NCBI RefSeq assembly: GCF_900182915.1
Contig: NZ_FXUG01000003.1
Location: 514,089 to 578,088 of the forward strand
Length of the DNA stretch: 64,000 bases
Direction: 5' to 3'
From: Neorhodopirellula lusitana
GTDB taxonomy: Bacteria; Planctomycetota; Planctomycetia; Pirellulales; Pirellulaceae
Shown: positions 20,183 through 29,821 of the stretch, in pieces
Numbering within the stretch: position 1 is the stretch's first letter
Layout of the letters: each line of letters begins with the position of its first letter
Translations under genes and position numbers: made by a program
Notes under the pieces: generated by a model
Databases searched by the model: none
What the model saw: only the letters and a program-made list of their open reading frames with translations
What the model was told of the DNA's origin: nothing

Positions 20183-22729
20183 ATGACAATGCTTGACTCC
20201 CAATTGATGCTTGATTCACAACCGTTTGTCCCAGAAGATCGTAAGAACGCCTCGGTGGTTTCATCGGCCCCGTTTTCGCAGTCAACATTTCCGCAGACAC
20301 CGTCGGCCCCACCAGCAGAGTCGTCACCTGCTGAGTTCCTTAATCCAACCAGTGTCACCGTGCCGTCTGACTCCTTCCCATCCGATGAATTATTCCCGCC
20401 GGAACCATTCAAATCGCAAGAAGAGCCGTCCGCAGACGCCGCGCAAACGGAGCTTTTTGAGACCAACCCACCGCCTTGGGAGCTCGCGGTCGAAGACGAC
20501 GTCCTGCTTGCTTCGATTGTCTTTTCTAAGTCGCCGCACGGCCCCTACGACTACCGCATCCCAGATTCCTTACGTGAAGACCTGAAGCCAGGCATGCGAG
20601 TCGGCGTGCCACTGGGCCATCGTAAGAAATCGACTTTGGGATGGTGCGTGGCCGTCAAAGAAGGCTCCGCGGCCCATCGCAAGCTACGCGACGTCGCTGA
20701 ACTTCTGGACGACACACCGCTTTGCGATGCCGCTTTGGTGCGTTTGGTCATGTGGATGGGGCATTACTATCAAGTCCCCGCCGGCCAGGTGTTCGACACA
20801 CTGATTCCTTCCAGTGTGCGTGCAGGCGCCGGCACACGACAGACCACCTATTTCACCCCCGCCAAAGACCTCACCGACGAACAGATTTCGAAGCTTCCCG
20901 CCAAACAACAAGCCGTTGTCAGACTCTTAATTTCAAGCGGGAAACCCACAACCGCTGCGGAATTGGCCGTTGCGGTGGGCTGCACGGAAGATCCCATTCG
21001 GCGGCTTCGCAAAAAAGAAATCCTGATCCCCGAAGTTCGTCGCGAGATGCACTCCAACATCCGCATCCTTGCCCAACACAACGACGGCGAACGCAAACAG
21101 AAGCTGGAACTAACCGAGCAACAACAAGCGGCGTTGGAACGAATCAACACCGCCGTGGACAGCGGGCGTGGACGCACGCTGTTACTGCATGGCGTGACGG
21201 GAAGCGGCAAGACCGAGGTCTACATCAAAGCGATTGAGCACGTCGTTTCTCAGGCGGGCTCCGCCATTGTCATGGTCCCCGAAATCAGCTTGACACCCCA
21301 AACTCGAGGCCGGTTCGAAAGCCGGTTTGATTCCGTGGCGGTGCTGCATTCCCAGATGTCGCCGTCGGAACGCCACTACCATTGGCAACGCATTCGTCGA
21401 GGCGAGGTGCAGGTTGTCATTGGACCTCGCAGTGCCGTCTTTGCACCGCTTCCGAACCTGGGGCTGATTGTCCTGGACGAAGAACACGACACGTCGTTCA
21501 AGCAAGACAGCCAGCCTCGCTACCATGCTCGCAAAGTTGCACATGCCCGCGCCATGGCACTGGGAATTCCGCTTTTGCTGGGCTCCGCAACTCCGTCAAT
21601 GGAAGCCTGGCACGCTAGCCAATGCGGACACGCTGAATTGATCTCGATGCCCAACCGGGTTGCCAACCGCCCCATGCCCGATGTGCAACTCGTTGACCTG
21701 CGAATTCGTGATGAACGCGGCGGTAGTGGTGCGATCAGCCGCCCGTTACATGCGGCCGTTTTAGAAACCATTCGTGACAAAGGGCAAGCCATTCTGCTGC
21801 TTAACCGACGTGGATTCGCAACCACCATCCAATGCCCTTCGTGCGGTCACGTCGTGGCCTGTCCTGACTGCGACATGCCATTGACTCACCACCGTGACGG
21901 CGGCAAAGCGATGTGCCATTACTGCGACTACACCATCGGCACGCCGCCGTGGTGTCCGGCCTGCCGATTCGATGGAATTCGCTACGGAGGACTGGGAACA
22001 CAAAAGCTTGAAATGGAAGCCAAGGCGAAGTTCCCTAACGCGAGAATCGCGCGCATGGATAGCGATACCATGAAGCGTCCGGGAAGCCATCAACGCGTGC
22101 TCTCGGAATTCCGCAACGGTGATATCGACATGCTGCTTGGCACCCAGATGATTGCGAAGGGTTTGGACTTTCCCAACGTGTTGCTCGTCGGCGTGATCAA
22201 TGCCGATTCCGCTTTGCACTTCCCCGACTTCCGAGCCGCCGAGCGAACCTTCCAGCTCGTCACTCAGGTTGCCGGACGGACCGGACGAGGCGACCGCGGT
22301 GGACGCGTGATCGTGCAAACATTCACCCCCGAACACCCCGCGATCCAAGCCGCTTCCCGCCACGACTATCACAAGTTCGTCGAGGAAGAGATGGTCAATC
22401 GGCGAAAATTCAATTACCCGCCTCTCGGCAGCGTTGCGAGGATCATCATCCGCGGTCCCCTCGAAGACAAAACCGAAGCGGTTGCCGACGGCATCCTGGC
22501 GAGACTCGAATCAGCGCGTGACCTGCTCGGCTCGGAAGTCAGAATCCTGGGCCCGGCCCCACCTCCGATCGGAAGATTGAGAGGAAAATATCGCTTTCAC
22601 CTTCTTCTACAAGCCACCGAAGCCGCGGTCGTGGGCGAGACGATCCGGCGTGCATTGGCTGACTTCAAGACGGACCCCAAGGACGAAATTGAGTTTTTGG
22701 TCGACATCGATCCTGTCAATCTGCTCTAG
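20183..22729 (+). CDS. priA: Primosomal protein N' (PriA replication-restart helicase)
   Basis: PriA binds stalled or repaired replication forks, unwinds DNA 3'-5' and starts primosome assembly. The frame is open from an ATG at 20048, but the stretch before 20183 does not look like protein, so the ATG at 20183 (848 residues) is preferred. After a ~95-residue Pro/Ser/Glu-rich extension not typical of PriA, the 3'BD domain begins (LLASIVFSKSPHGPYDYRIP). The helicase core has Walker A GVTGSGKTE, LVPEISLTPQ and DEEHD. Eight zinc-binding cysteines follow as four CxxC pairs (CPSC, CPDC, CHYC, CPAC), then GTQMIAKGLDFPNV and VAGRTGRGDRGG. Length exceeds the usual ~730 residues because of the N-terminal extension. 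True start could be a later methionine. Confidence 0.93.
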   Translation: MTMLDSQLMLDSQPFVPEDRKNASVVSSAPFSQSTFPQTPSAPPAESSPAEFLNPTSVTVPSDSFPSDELFPPEPFKSQEEPSADAAQTELFETNPPPWELAVEDDVLLASIVFSKSPHGPYDYRIPDSLREDLKPGMRVGVPLGHRKKSTLGWCVAVKEGSAAHRKLRDVAELLDDTPLCDAALVRLVMWMGHYYQVPAGQVFDTLIPSSVRAGAGTRQTTYFTPAKDLTDEQISKLPAKQQAVVRLLISSGKPTTAAELAVAVGCTEDPIRRLRKKEILIPEVRREMHSNIRILAQHNDGERKQKLELTEQQQAALERINTAVDSGRGRTLLLHGVTGSGKTEVYIKAIEHVVSQAGSAIVMVPEISLTPQTRGRFESRFDSVAVLHSQMSPSERHYHWQRIRRGEVQVVIGPRSAVFAPLPNLGLIVLDEEHDTSFKQDSQPRYHARKVAHARAMALGIPLLLGSATPSMEAWHASQCGHAELISMPNRVANRPMPDVQLVDLRIRDERGGSGAISRPLHAAVLETIRDKGQAILLLNRRGFATTIQCPSCGHVVACPDCDMPLTHHRDGGKAMCHYCDYTIGTPPWCPACRFDGIRYGGLGTQKLEMEAKAKFPNARIARMDSDTMKRPGSHQRVLSEFRNGDIDMLLGTQMIAKGLDFPNVLLVGVINADSALHFPDFRAAERTFQLVTQVAGRTGRGDRGGRVIVQTFTPEHPAIQAASRHDYHKFVEEEMVNRRKFNYPPLGSVARIIIRGPLEDKTEAVADGILARLESARDLLGSEVRILGPAPPPIGRLRGKYRFHLLLQATEAAVVGETIRRALADFKTDPKDEIEFLVDIDPVNLL

Positions 22730-22851
22730 AAACACTCGGTTAATTCGCCAAAGCAGCCCCAGACGACAATCGGCCGTTACGACCGGATCCCCGTCCCCGC
22801 AAATAGGGAAAGAAGCCCAGACGCAATAACAAACAGAACATTTGGTTGGCT

Positions 22852-22872
22852 CGTTACAGTATTCTAGTAACG
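22852..22872. promoter_or_regulatory. Inverted repeat in the kinase upstream region
   Basis: CGTTAC and GTAACG form a perfect 6-bp inverted repeat with a 9-bp AT-rich spacer, about 60 bp before the kinase start codon. It could be an operator or a leader hairpin. Weak evidence: symmetry and position only. Confidence 0.25.
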
Positions 22873-22933
22873 GATTGAGGTCCCAGCATCGTCATGAGTC
22901 GCGAACCATGGCCAGCCTTCCGCTTGTTTCGTA

Positions 22934-25177
22934 ATGACCACCAACACGCCCACCAACTCACAAGAATACGGTTTTCTAAAACCGTCGCCGCACCCAGGTG
23001 ACCTGGGAACGCTGGGGAACTATCGAATCCTCGGCGAGCTCGGCAAGGGTGGCATGGGGTATGTATTCCGAGCCGAAGACACAGTGCTGGAACGTGCGGT
23101 CGCCTTGAAGGTGATGAATCAAAAGATCGCCTCGACCTCCAACAGTCGCGAGCGGTTCATCCAAGAAGCACGCGCGATGGCCGCCGTGCACCACGACAAC
23201 GTCGTCGTGATCTTTGAAGTCGGCACCCATGACAACACTCCGTTCATGGCTATGGAGATGCTTCGTGGCGAGACCCTTGAAGCGGTCAACAAACGCAAAG
23301 AAGGTCGCGACTTCCGAACCGTGATCGACTACGCCTCGCAAATCTCACGTGGACTCGCCGCAGCCCATGCGAAAGGCATCGTTCACCGCGATATCAAACC
23401 AGCCAATATTTGGATTGAAGAAGGTAGCGGCCGCGTCAAAATTCTCGACTTCGGTCTCGCCCTCGCACAATCACCACTGGACGAATTCACTGGCGTCGGA
23501 TCCGTCTGCGGAACCCCAGGATACCTCACACCCGAGCAGGCACGCAGTGATCCCCTCGATGCCCGCAGTGACTTGTATAGCCTGGGCGTTGTCCTGTACG
23601 AGATGTGCACCGGACGCCTACCGATTCAGTGTTCCGCGATCGCCGAACAACTCGTCGGTTTACTTGCGCACACACCCAAGCCACTACGAGACCTGAACCC
23701 GGACATCCCGCAACCGCTGGCCGACCTGATTCATCAGCTCTTGGAAAAAGAGCCGGGTGAGCGGCCCGCCTCGGCATCCGCATTGGAAGAGCAACTCAAA
23801 AAGGTAGCCGTCGAGTGCGAGGCGAAAACCGAAGTAGCGATGTCCCTGAATAAGCTACAAGCCAGTTTGAAAGAAGTCGTTAACAAGCAGACAACCGACG
23901 TTGAACCCGTAGTGAAAGTCGTCGAGCAACTTCCAGCCTTCGATACTCTCGACCCGCTGTCCATTCCCTCCTCACCAACCAACCTGCCCGGACCACCGAT
24001 CAAACCGGTCGCCGCCCCGGCCACGTTTCAACGAGTTCATCCCGCGTCGTCCCCCCGCCCCGCTAAAAAGCCGACAACCGCCGCACCACCCACCAGCCCT
24101 CTGGTTTGGGTTGCCGCTGGAATCGCGGCCACACTCGCAGCTGTCGGAATCGGAGCATGGCTCATTTGGCCAGACTCGTCATCGGCGCCCATCGTGGTCT
24201 CAGTCCCCAACACAAACAACGCCCAAGACACCCCCAGCACATCGGATCAACAACCACAACAAAACACCCCACGTGCTTCAGACAAACAGCGAAACAAGTC
24301 ACGCAACAGCCAGCAGAACAACGCCGCGACAGACAACAACAATCGAGTCGTCGACGATCCACAAGTCACAGCGTCCCCGGAAGACACAGCGTCCCAACAA
24401 GACATGGTCTTTTCAGAGGACACAGTTTTCCCACAAGACAACGAATTCCCACAAGACAACGAGCCAACTCAGGAAGAACCAACTCAGCCCGAGCCGTCAC
24501 CTTCGATAATCACGGAAACGCCGTCCATCGATCAACCTGAATCCATACTGGATGCCCCGTCCATGACGACGGAGCCCTCACCACCGGAATCGACGGTCCC
24601 CACCAAAAACCTGGTCCTCAACACAACCGAAGGAACAGGAGCTGATTCAACCGTGCGTCGGAACTCTCCGTCAAACTCTTACGGGCTGAAGCCCGCCTTG
24701 GCGGTTCACACCAAGAATGGTGAGGAAACACAACACGTCTATTTACGATTCGATCTCAAATCACTTCCCGTTGACCGCAAAGAAGCACTGCAGGTTGCCC
24801 TTTCGCTCACCCTCCTCAAGACACCTCTTCCACCCAGCACCGAACTTCGACTCTACGGTAGCGACGCCGATGCGGCCGAACGTTGGCGAGAGGAAGGTTC
24901 CGCAGCGATCACCTGGAACAATTCCTTTTCGGGCCCTGGTCTCGAAAAATCGTTGCCGCTACTGGTCGACCTCACCAGTGAAGACCTGATCGTCAAAAGC
25001 AAGCAGGTCTTCTTCACCAGTGACAAGCTGACTGATTTCGTACGAAACTCCAAAGGACGCTCGGTCACTCTGGTAGTCGCCGGAAGCAACAGCGATAACT
25101 TGGCTGTTCTTTTCGTGAGCCGCGATAAGGATGCCGAACGAGCTCCCGCATTGATCTTAAAAGTTCCCGACAATTAG
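22934..25177 (+). CDS. Transmembrane Ser/Thr protein kinase with C-terminal CBM96/DNRLRE-like domain
   Basis: The cytoplasmic N-terminal half (residues ~29-290) is a eukaryotic-like Ser/Thr kinase with glycine loop GELGKGGMG, catalytic lysine in AVALKVM, HRDIKPAN catalytic loop, DFGLA and activation segment CGTPGYLTPEQA. All key residues are present, so it should be active. A single membrane helix (WVAAGIAATLAAVGIGAWLIW, ~390-412) follows a proline-rich stretch. Next comes a low-complexity Gln/Asn/Asp/Glu linker with short repeats (FPQDNEFPQDNEPTQEEP). The outer domain from ~558 (VLNTTEGTGADSTVRRNSP ... YLRFDLKSLP ... ITWNNSF) resembles the CBM96/DNRLRE carbohydrate-binding-like module. The layout suggests a receptor that senses polysaccharide or cell-wall material. 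The esterase gene starts 4 bp after its stop, so the two are probably co-translated. Confidence 0.93.
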   Translation: MTTNTPTNSQEYGFLKPSPHPGDLGTLGNYRILGELGKGGMGYVFRAEDTVLERAVALKVMNQKIASTSNSRERFIQEARAMAAVHHDNVVVIFEVGTHDNTPFMAMEMLRGETLEAVNKRKEGRDFRTVIDYASQISRGLAAAHAKGIVHRDIKPANIWIEEGSGRVKILDFGLALAQSPLDEFTGVGSVCGTPGYLTPEQARSDPLDARSDLYSLGVVLYEMCTGRLPIQCSAIAEQLVGLLAHTPKPLRDLNPDIPQPLADLIHQLLEKEPGERPASASALEEQLKKVAVECEAKTEVAMSLNKLQASLKEVVNKQTTDVEPVVKVVEQLPAFDTLDPLSIPSSPTNLPGPPIKPVAAPATFQRVHPASSPRPAKKPTTAAPPTSPLVWVAAGIAATLAAVGIGAWLIWPDSSSAPIVVSVPNTNNAQDTPSTSDQQPQQNTPRASDKQRNKSRNSQQNNAATDNNNRVVDDPQVTASPEDTASQQDMVFSEDTVFPQDNEFPQDNEPTQEEPTQPEPSPSIITETPSIDQPESILDAPSMTTEPSPPESTVPTKNLVLNTTEGTGADSTVRRNSPSNSYGLKPALAVHTKNGEETQHVYLRFDLKSLPVDRKEALQVALSLTLLKTPLPPSTELRLYGSDADAAERWREEGSAAITWNNSFSGPGLEKSLPLLVDLTSEDLIVKSKQVFFTSDKLTDFVRNSKGRSVTLVVAGSNSDNLAVLFVSRDKDAERAPALILKVPDN

Positions 25178-25181
25178 ACGA

Positions 25182-26210
25182 ATGACTCTAGATACCCAGT
25201 GTCGCCAATTTCTTGACGCGATCGCAAAAGCCAAACGCCCACCCTGGAACGAGCTAGGCGTCAGCGAATCGCGGGCTATTTTCACCAACTTGAAAGATGC
25301 GTTTGGCGAAGGCCCCCCGATGCATTCGGTGGACGAGCGATGGCTGACCAGGCCGGCACCCAACGCCGATTCAAGTATCGGAAATGTCGGTTCGCCCGAT
25401 TCAAATCCAACCGTCCGCGTTCGCATTCACCGACCGACCGATGCGAGCACTGGCCCGTCGCAGGCTTCACCCGCTTGGATGCTTTTTCATGGTGGAGGAT
25501 GGATCCTTGGCGATCTCGATTCGCATGACACCATGGCTCGCCGACTGGCTGAATCCTCCAACGCAGTGGTGATCTCGGTCGACTACCGCCGCGCCCCCGA
25601 GCACGTTCACCCGATTCCCATCCTCGACTGCTACGCCGCCACATGGGCTGTCATCGATCAGGCGGAAAACCTCGGTATCGATCGCAATCGCGTTTCGCTA
25701 ATCGGCGACAGTGCCGGCGGCCACCTCGCCGCCAGCGTCGCATCGCTGTCGACAACCAAACACCCATGTAGCATTCATCAACTCACGATGCTGTACCCCG
25801 TCATCTCCCCGTCGCTGGACACGCCGTCTTACCTTGAGTTTGCCGAGGGCTTCGGTCTCCAACGATCCACCATGCAGTGGTTTTGGGAAAACTACGCCGG
25901 AACACCAATGGATGCGATCACAGCCGATCCGACGACGGCAACGCCACTGGACCTAATGAACTGCAACATCGCATCCTTCCCACCCACGCATGTCATCACC
26001 GCTCAATACGACGTGCTGCGAGATGAAGGGATCTGCTTCGCCAATCGACTTCGCGAAGCAGGTGTCCCCACTACCCACCAAAACTACGATGGCGTCATCC
26101 ATGGCTTCATCCACTTCGCCGGGGTGATCAGCGCTGGCGAACGAGCGTTCCAAGACTTCGCAAAGCAACCGCCCCAGACGCCTCCTCAGACGCCCTCTGA
26201 AACGCTCTAG
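25182..26210 (+). CDS. Alpha/beta hydrolase, hormone-sensitive-lipase type esterase
   Basis: A 342-residue carboxylesterase/lipase of the alpha/beta-hydrolase fold-3 (HSL, family IV) group. The oxyanion motif is HGGGWILGDLDSHD, the nucleophile elbow is GDSAGGHLAA, the acid is the Asp in QYDVLRDEG and the catalytic His is in GVIHGFIHF, giving a full Ser-Asp-His triad. No signal peptide is apparent, so it is probably cytoplasmic. The start is 4 bp after the kinase stop, suggesting translational coupling. Natural substrate unknown; HSL enzymes usually prefer short acyl esters. Confidence 0.92.
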   Translation: MTLDTQCRQFLDAIAKAKRPPWNELGVSESRAIFTNLKDAFGEGPPMHSVDERWLTRPAPNADSSIGNVGSPDSNPTVRVRIHRPTDASTGPSQASPAWMLFHGGGWILGDLDSHDTMARRLAESSNAVVISVDYRRAPEHVHPIPILDCYAATWAVIDQAENLGIDRNRVSLIGDSAGGHLAASVASLSTTKHPCSIHQLTMLYPVISPSLDTPSYLEFAEGFGLQRSTMQWFWENYAGTPMDAITADPTTATPLDLMNCNIASFPPTHVITAQYDVLRDEGICFANRLREAGVPTTHQNYDGVIHGFIHFAGVISAGERAFQDFAKQPPQTPPQTPSETL

Positions 26211-26288
26211 CCACGCCATAGCAAATGCGAGAAAGAACGGAACCGCACACGTTTCAACCACCCAACGAGACGAGCCAATTCGAACCGG

Positions 26289-27242
26289 CTAATGCTTCGC
26301 ACCGGCCTTCAGAGTTTCTGCAATCGCGGCGGTCAACTCCGCCAGCGTGTCCGCCGTGTAGTTTTTTTCCGCCGCCACCGCTTGCATCGCCTGCGACATT
26401 TCAAACGCGGTTCCCTGTGGAATTTGCACCAAGGCAAATGCCTTTTTGGTGGGCAGCCCCACGAAATTGAACTCACTTTTCTTCACGTTCATGATGCGAT
26501 CTTCCCACATGTTGGGCGGCAGCAGTTGTACCGTCTTATCAGCGACAGTCAGAACTTGCCCATGCTGAATCGGATCCAATAGCCAAACCAGCGTTCCCAA
26601 GTTGCCATTTTCAGGGAACACCCAAATGTAATAGCGAACCACCATTTCGCGGTGCTCACCATCTCGCAGCAGAGTCGCCGGAGCATCAAGCACCAACGAG
26701 TTCGGCGTACGAGCAACCTGTTCCACTTGCGACAACGCCGCCACGTTCCGGTCCAGCACGCCTCGTCCAATCATCGACAGATTACCACCCAACTCACCTT
26801 CGGTTGCCGAATCGACGATGACATTCTTGCCGTCAATGTTCATCGAAAAACCAACTGCAACTTGGTCCAGCGTGTACTTGTGACTTGCATTCTTTTGAAC
26901 GTTGGCAAGCATGACCAGATTGAAAAGCTCACCGTAGTACCGAACCGTTTCGGTGACAGCGTCGACGTCGCCGTGCGTCAATTTCCCACGCACAAACGAA
27001 ATCAGGTGAGACCAGTTTTCCGGTGCTTGATCCGTGAACTTCGTGCCGGGCGGAATCAAAGATACCGGGGTCCTTGCAAACGAAGTTTGGGAAACGGTTG
27101 CGTTCGTTTGAGCCGCGACTGACGACGCGACACAGCAACTAGCCGTCAGCGAAAACAACACGCTGGCGAAGCAAACAAGCTTGCTAAGAACACGATCGCC
27201 GAGCATTTGTTTCTTGCGGACAAGAATGGCTGAATTCCACAT
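26289..27242 (-). CDS. Exported hypothetical protein
   Basis: A 317-residue protein with no family I recognise. The frame could extend to a GTG at 27269, but a strong AGGAGG lies 9 nt before the ATG at 27242, so that start is chosen. After a basic N-terminus comes a hydrophobic stretch (VCFASVLFSLTASCCVASSVAAQ) that looks like a signal peptide with cleavage after AAQ or nearby. The mature part is mixed alpha/beta, with no clustered cysteines or obvious catalytic motif. The C-terminus is helical (ADTLAELTAAIAETL). It lies downstream of the epimerase gene on the same strand but 216 bp away, and converges with the esterase gene. Confidence 0.75.
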   Translation of the reverse strand: MWNSAILVRKKQMLGDRVLSKLVCFASVLFSLTASCCVASSVAAQTNATVSQTSFARTPVSLIPPGTKFTDQAPENWSHLISFVRGKLTHGDVDAVTETVRYYGELFNLVMLANVQKNASHKYTLDQVAVGFSMNIDGKNVIVDSATEGELGGNLSMIGRGVLDRNVAALSQVEQVARTPNSLVLDAPATLLRDGEHREMVVRYYIWVFPENGNLGTLVWLLDPIQHGQVLTVADKTVQLLPPNMWEDRIMNVKKSEFNFVGLPTKKAFALVQIPQGTAFEMSQAMQAVAAEKNYTADTLAELTAAIAETLKAGAKH

Positions 27243-27251
27243 GTCTTGGAT

Positions 27252-27257
27252 CCTCCT
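27252..27257 (-). promoter_or_regulatory. Strong Shine-Dalgarno sequence (AGGAGG)
   Basis: A perfect AGGAGG on the minus strand sits 9 nt before the ATG at 27242. It decides that start over the upstream GTG at 27269. Such a strong site is unusual in this window. Confidence 0.75.
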
Positions 27258-27458
27258 AAAGAAACGCACGGAAACAACGCGAGTGCTTCAAAACCAGTAG
27301 CGCAAGGATAAAGAAATCCTCCTGCGACGTAACGGTTGCTTTGGGCCGCAGCGTTGATCAAAAACCAATGCCAAACCGTTCCCAAGTCAACCCGCCCGAT
27401 AATCACCTCGCTTCATAATCCCGCAGCCCCCCCATCAAGATGGCCATGCAGAAGACGA

Positions 27459-28439
27459 TTATGGCAATTCAAGCTGACCCGACCAGGGCAGATTCTTCAA
27501 ATACCAGTCCACCGACGCATCAAGACCCTCATCAAGCTCAACCTTGGGCACCCAACCAATCAACTCCTTCGCCTTGCTGATATCAGCTGACGTGGTCTTG
27601 ATGTCCGCCTTGTGAAACTCTTTGTAGTTAATCTCCGCCTTCTTGTTGAGTCGTCGCTCAAGGCCAGCAATGACGTCATTCAAAGACACCGGTGTGCCAC
27701 CTCCGCCCAGATTGACAACTTCATAGCCAACCGGCTTCAGTGCCGCGATCGTTCCCGCCGCGATGTCGGACACAAACGTGAAGTCGCGAGACTGTTCCCC
27801 ATCACCAAACAACTCGATCGGTGTCCCTTCGTGAATCCACTTGATGAATCGGAAGATACACATATCCGGACGCCCTGCCGGTCCGTACACGGTGAAGTAA
27901 CGGCATACCGATACGTCGATGTCGTACAGATGGTGATAAGAAAACGCCATCGCTTCGGCAGACTTCTTGCTCGCCGCGTACGGTGAAATCGGAGTGTTAA
28001 CCGGCAGCGTCTCCACAAACGGCATCGGCTGGCCAGCATACAACGACGACGTCGACGCCAGCACATACTTCTTGACACCATGCTTCTGCATCTGGTCCAA
28101 CAGATTCAAACTGCCCATTGCATTGGTCGTCATGTAGACGTGTGGATTCTGCATGCTGTATCGCACACCAGCGCGAGCAGCCAGATTCAACACGCCGTCA
28201 AATGCATTGGAATCAAAAACAGCCTTAAGAGTGTCGATGCTTTCAATATCGCCACGCACCATTTCGAACTGGCCGCTGGGGTGCTCAAGCAATCGCTCCA
28301 AACGGTGTTCTTTCAGCCGCACATCGTAGTAATCGTTAAGGTTATCGATTCCGACAACCCGGTGTCCGGCTTCCAGCAACTGTGAAGCGACTTCGTTAGC
28401 GATAAAACCGGCACATCCGGTGACGAGATAAGTAGACAT
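27459..28439 (-). CDS. NAD-dependent sugar-nucleotide epimerase, likely UDP-glucuronate 4-epimerase
   Basis: An extended short-chain dehydrogenase of 326 residues. It has the N-terminal NAD-binding motif VTGCAGFIANEVA, a conserved acidic residue after beta-2 (GIDNLNDYYD) and the catalytic YxxxK in SPYAASKKSAE with a Ser-rich STSSLYAG loop. The signatures AGVRYSMQNPHVYMTTN and YFTVYGPAGRPDM are those of UDP-GlcA 4-epimerases (CapI/GAE group), which convert UDP-glucuronate to UDP-galacturonate for surface polysaccharides. It is divergent from wecB across 132 bp, which fits shared control of sugar-nucleotide supply. Substrate assignment is by motif only; UDP-glucose 4-epimerase is the main alternative. 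Confidence 0.87.
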   Translation of the reverse strand: MSTYLVTGCAGFIANEVASQLLEAGHRVVGIDNLNDYYDVRLKEHRLERLLEHPSGQFEMVRGDIESIDTLKAVFDSNAFDGVLNLAARAGVRYSMQNPHVYMTTNAMGSLNLLDQMQKHGVKKYVLASTSSLYAGQPMPFVETLPVNTPISPYAASKKSAEAMAFSYHHLYDIDVSVCRYFTVYGPAGRPDMCIFRFIKWIHEGTPIELFGDGEQSRDFTFVSDIAAGTIAALKPVGYEVVNLGGGGTPVSLNDVIAGLERRLNKKAEINYKEFHKADIKTTSADISKAKELIGWVPKVELDEGLDASVDWYLKNLPWSGQLELP

Positions 28440-28571
28440 GAACGCTTTAAAAAGAAGGCTGCAGTTGCAGGTTGTTGGTCTGAACCAGCGTAATCACACT
28501 GGAAACCCCATGTTCTAATCAGACGACGCCCAAGAACCAACCCGTTTTATGGGAAGCAACACGATTCGACG

Positions 28572-29741
28572 ATGTCCTCCAAGGCAACCCAACCGGTGAA
28601 ACGACCTAAAATCGCCGTATTCTTCGGCACCCGGCCCGAAGCGATCAAAATGGCCCCCCTGGTGTCGGCCCTCGCCCAGGACGATCGGTTCAACCTGCTT
28701 TCGATCTCCACCGGGCAACACCGTGAAATGCTGGACCAGGTGATTCGCATTTTCGAGCTACCGGTTCATCACGACTTGGATGTGATGACGCCGGGCCAGT
28801 CGCTCGCGTCGCTATCAGCTCGACTGATGACGAAAATTGATTCGGTTTTGGAAATCGAACAACCCGATTTCGCCCTCGTCCAAGGTGACACGACGACCGT
28901 CTTGATGGCTTCGCTAGCGTGTTTTTATCGCCACATCCCGGTCGGACATGTCGAAGCCGGACTGCGGACCGGCAATCTGGCCAGTCCTTTCCCAGAGGAA
29001 GCCAACCGCGTTTTAGCCAGCTCACTCGCCACCCTGCACTTCCCACCGACCACCACCAGCGAGCAAAACCTCCTCGCCGAAAATCGATCGCCCGACCGTG
29101 TCTTTGTCACGGGCAATACCGTCATCGACGCATTGCATCTGGAAGTCCAACGTCAACAGAATCCCGCCATTAAGGAAGAGATCGAGCGAACACTCGGCGA
29201 TCTCCTACCCAGCGACTGGCGGTCCACTCGAAACGTCTTGATCACAGGACACCGACGCGAAAACTTTGGCAGCGGGTTCACCGCCATTTGTGACGCCATT
29301 GCCCGGCTCGCCACACGGTTCCCTGAAGTTCGTTTCATTTACCCAGTGCACCTCAACCCCAACGTTCAGGTGCCCGTTCAAGCATCACTCGGCAAGCTCA
29401 ACAATGTGTTCCTCTTGCCACCGCAATCTTATCGACCGTTCGTTGCTTTGATGCGCCAATGCACCCTAGTACTCACCGACTCGGGCGGCGTGCAAGAAGA
29501 AGCTCCCAGCCTTGGCAAGCCCGTGCTTGTCATGCGAGACACCACCGAACGCCCCGAAGGGGTCACGGCTGGAACCGTCAAACTGGTAGGCCCCGTGAAA
29601 GACAACATTGTCCACCATGTCAGCGAACTGCTGACGCAACCAAGCATCTATGACGCAATGGCGAAAGCCACCAATCCTTACGGCGATGGCCAAGCGAGCA
29701 GCCGGATACTCAACGCCGTTGCAACGTTGCTTCAGGTTTAG
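28572..29741 (+). CDS. wecB: UDP-N-acetylglucosamine 2-epimerase (non-hydrolysing)
   Basis: Interconverts UDP-GlcNAc and UDP-ManNAc in the cytoplasm, feeding capsule, O-antigen-like or enterobacterial-common-antigen-like polymers. The 389-residue length is standard for the family. Visible motifs are GTRPEAIKMAPL, QGDTTT, GHVEAGLRTGN, PFPEEANR, and the C-terminal nucleotide-binding block TDSGGVQEEAPSLGKP, RDTTERPEG and AGTVKLVG. The ATG at 28572 is followed by a short non-conserved lead of ~12 residues. Together with the divergent epimerase and the export protein at 33408-35597 it points to local synthesis of an acidic or ManNAc-containing polysaccharide. Confidence 0.94.
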   Translation: MSSKATQPVKRPKIAVFFGTRPEAIKMAPLVSALAQDDRFNLLSISTGQHREMLDQVIRIFELPVHHDLDVMTPGQSLASLSARLMTKIDSVLEIEQPDFALVQGDTTTVLMASLACFYRHIPVGHVEAGLRTGNLASPFPEEANRVLASSLATLHFPPTTTSEQNLLAENRSPDRVFVTGNTVIDALHLEVQRQQNPAIKEEIERTLGDLLPSDWRSTRNVLITGHRRENFGSGFTAICDAIARLATRFPEVRFIYPVHLNPNVQVPVQASLGKLNNVFLLPPQSYRPFVALMRQCTLVLTDSGGVQEEAPSLGKPVLVMRDTTERPEGVTAGTVKLVGPVKDNIVHHVSELLTQPSIYDAMAKATNPYGDGQASSRILNAVATLLQV

Positions 29742-29755
29742 CTGTGGTGCTCCCT

Positions 29756-29821
29756 GATAGTGGAATTTTGGTTGCTGGGTTTCCGGCTAATCGACATCGA
29801 ATCGTCGGCCGTTTCACTATC
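29756..29821. terminator. Imperfect inverted repeat between convergent genes
   Basis: GATAGTGGAA (29756-29765) and TTTCACTATC (29812-29821) are complementary at 9 of 10 positions, lying between the ends of wecB and the convergent lipoprotein gene and overlapping the latter's stop. The 46-nt spacer is long for a simple terminator, so this is tentative. Confidence 0.25.
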
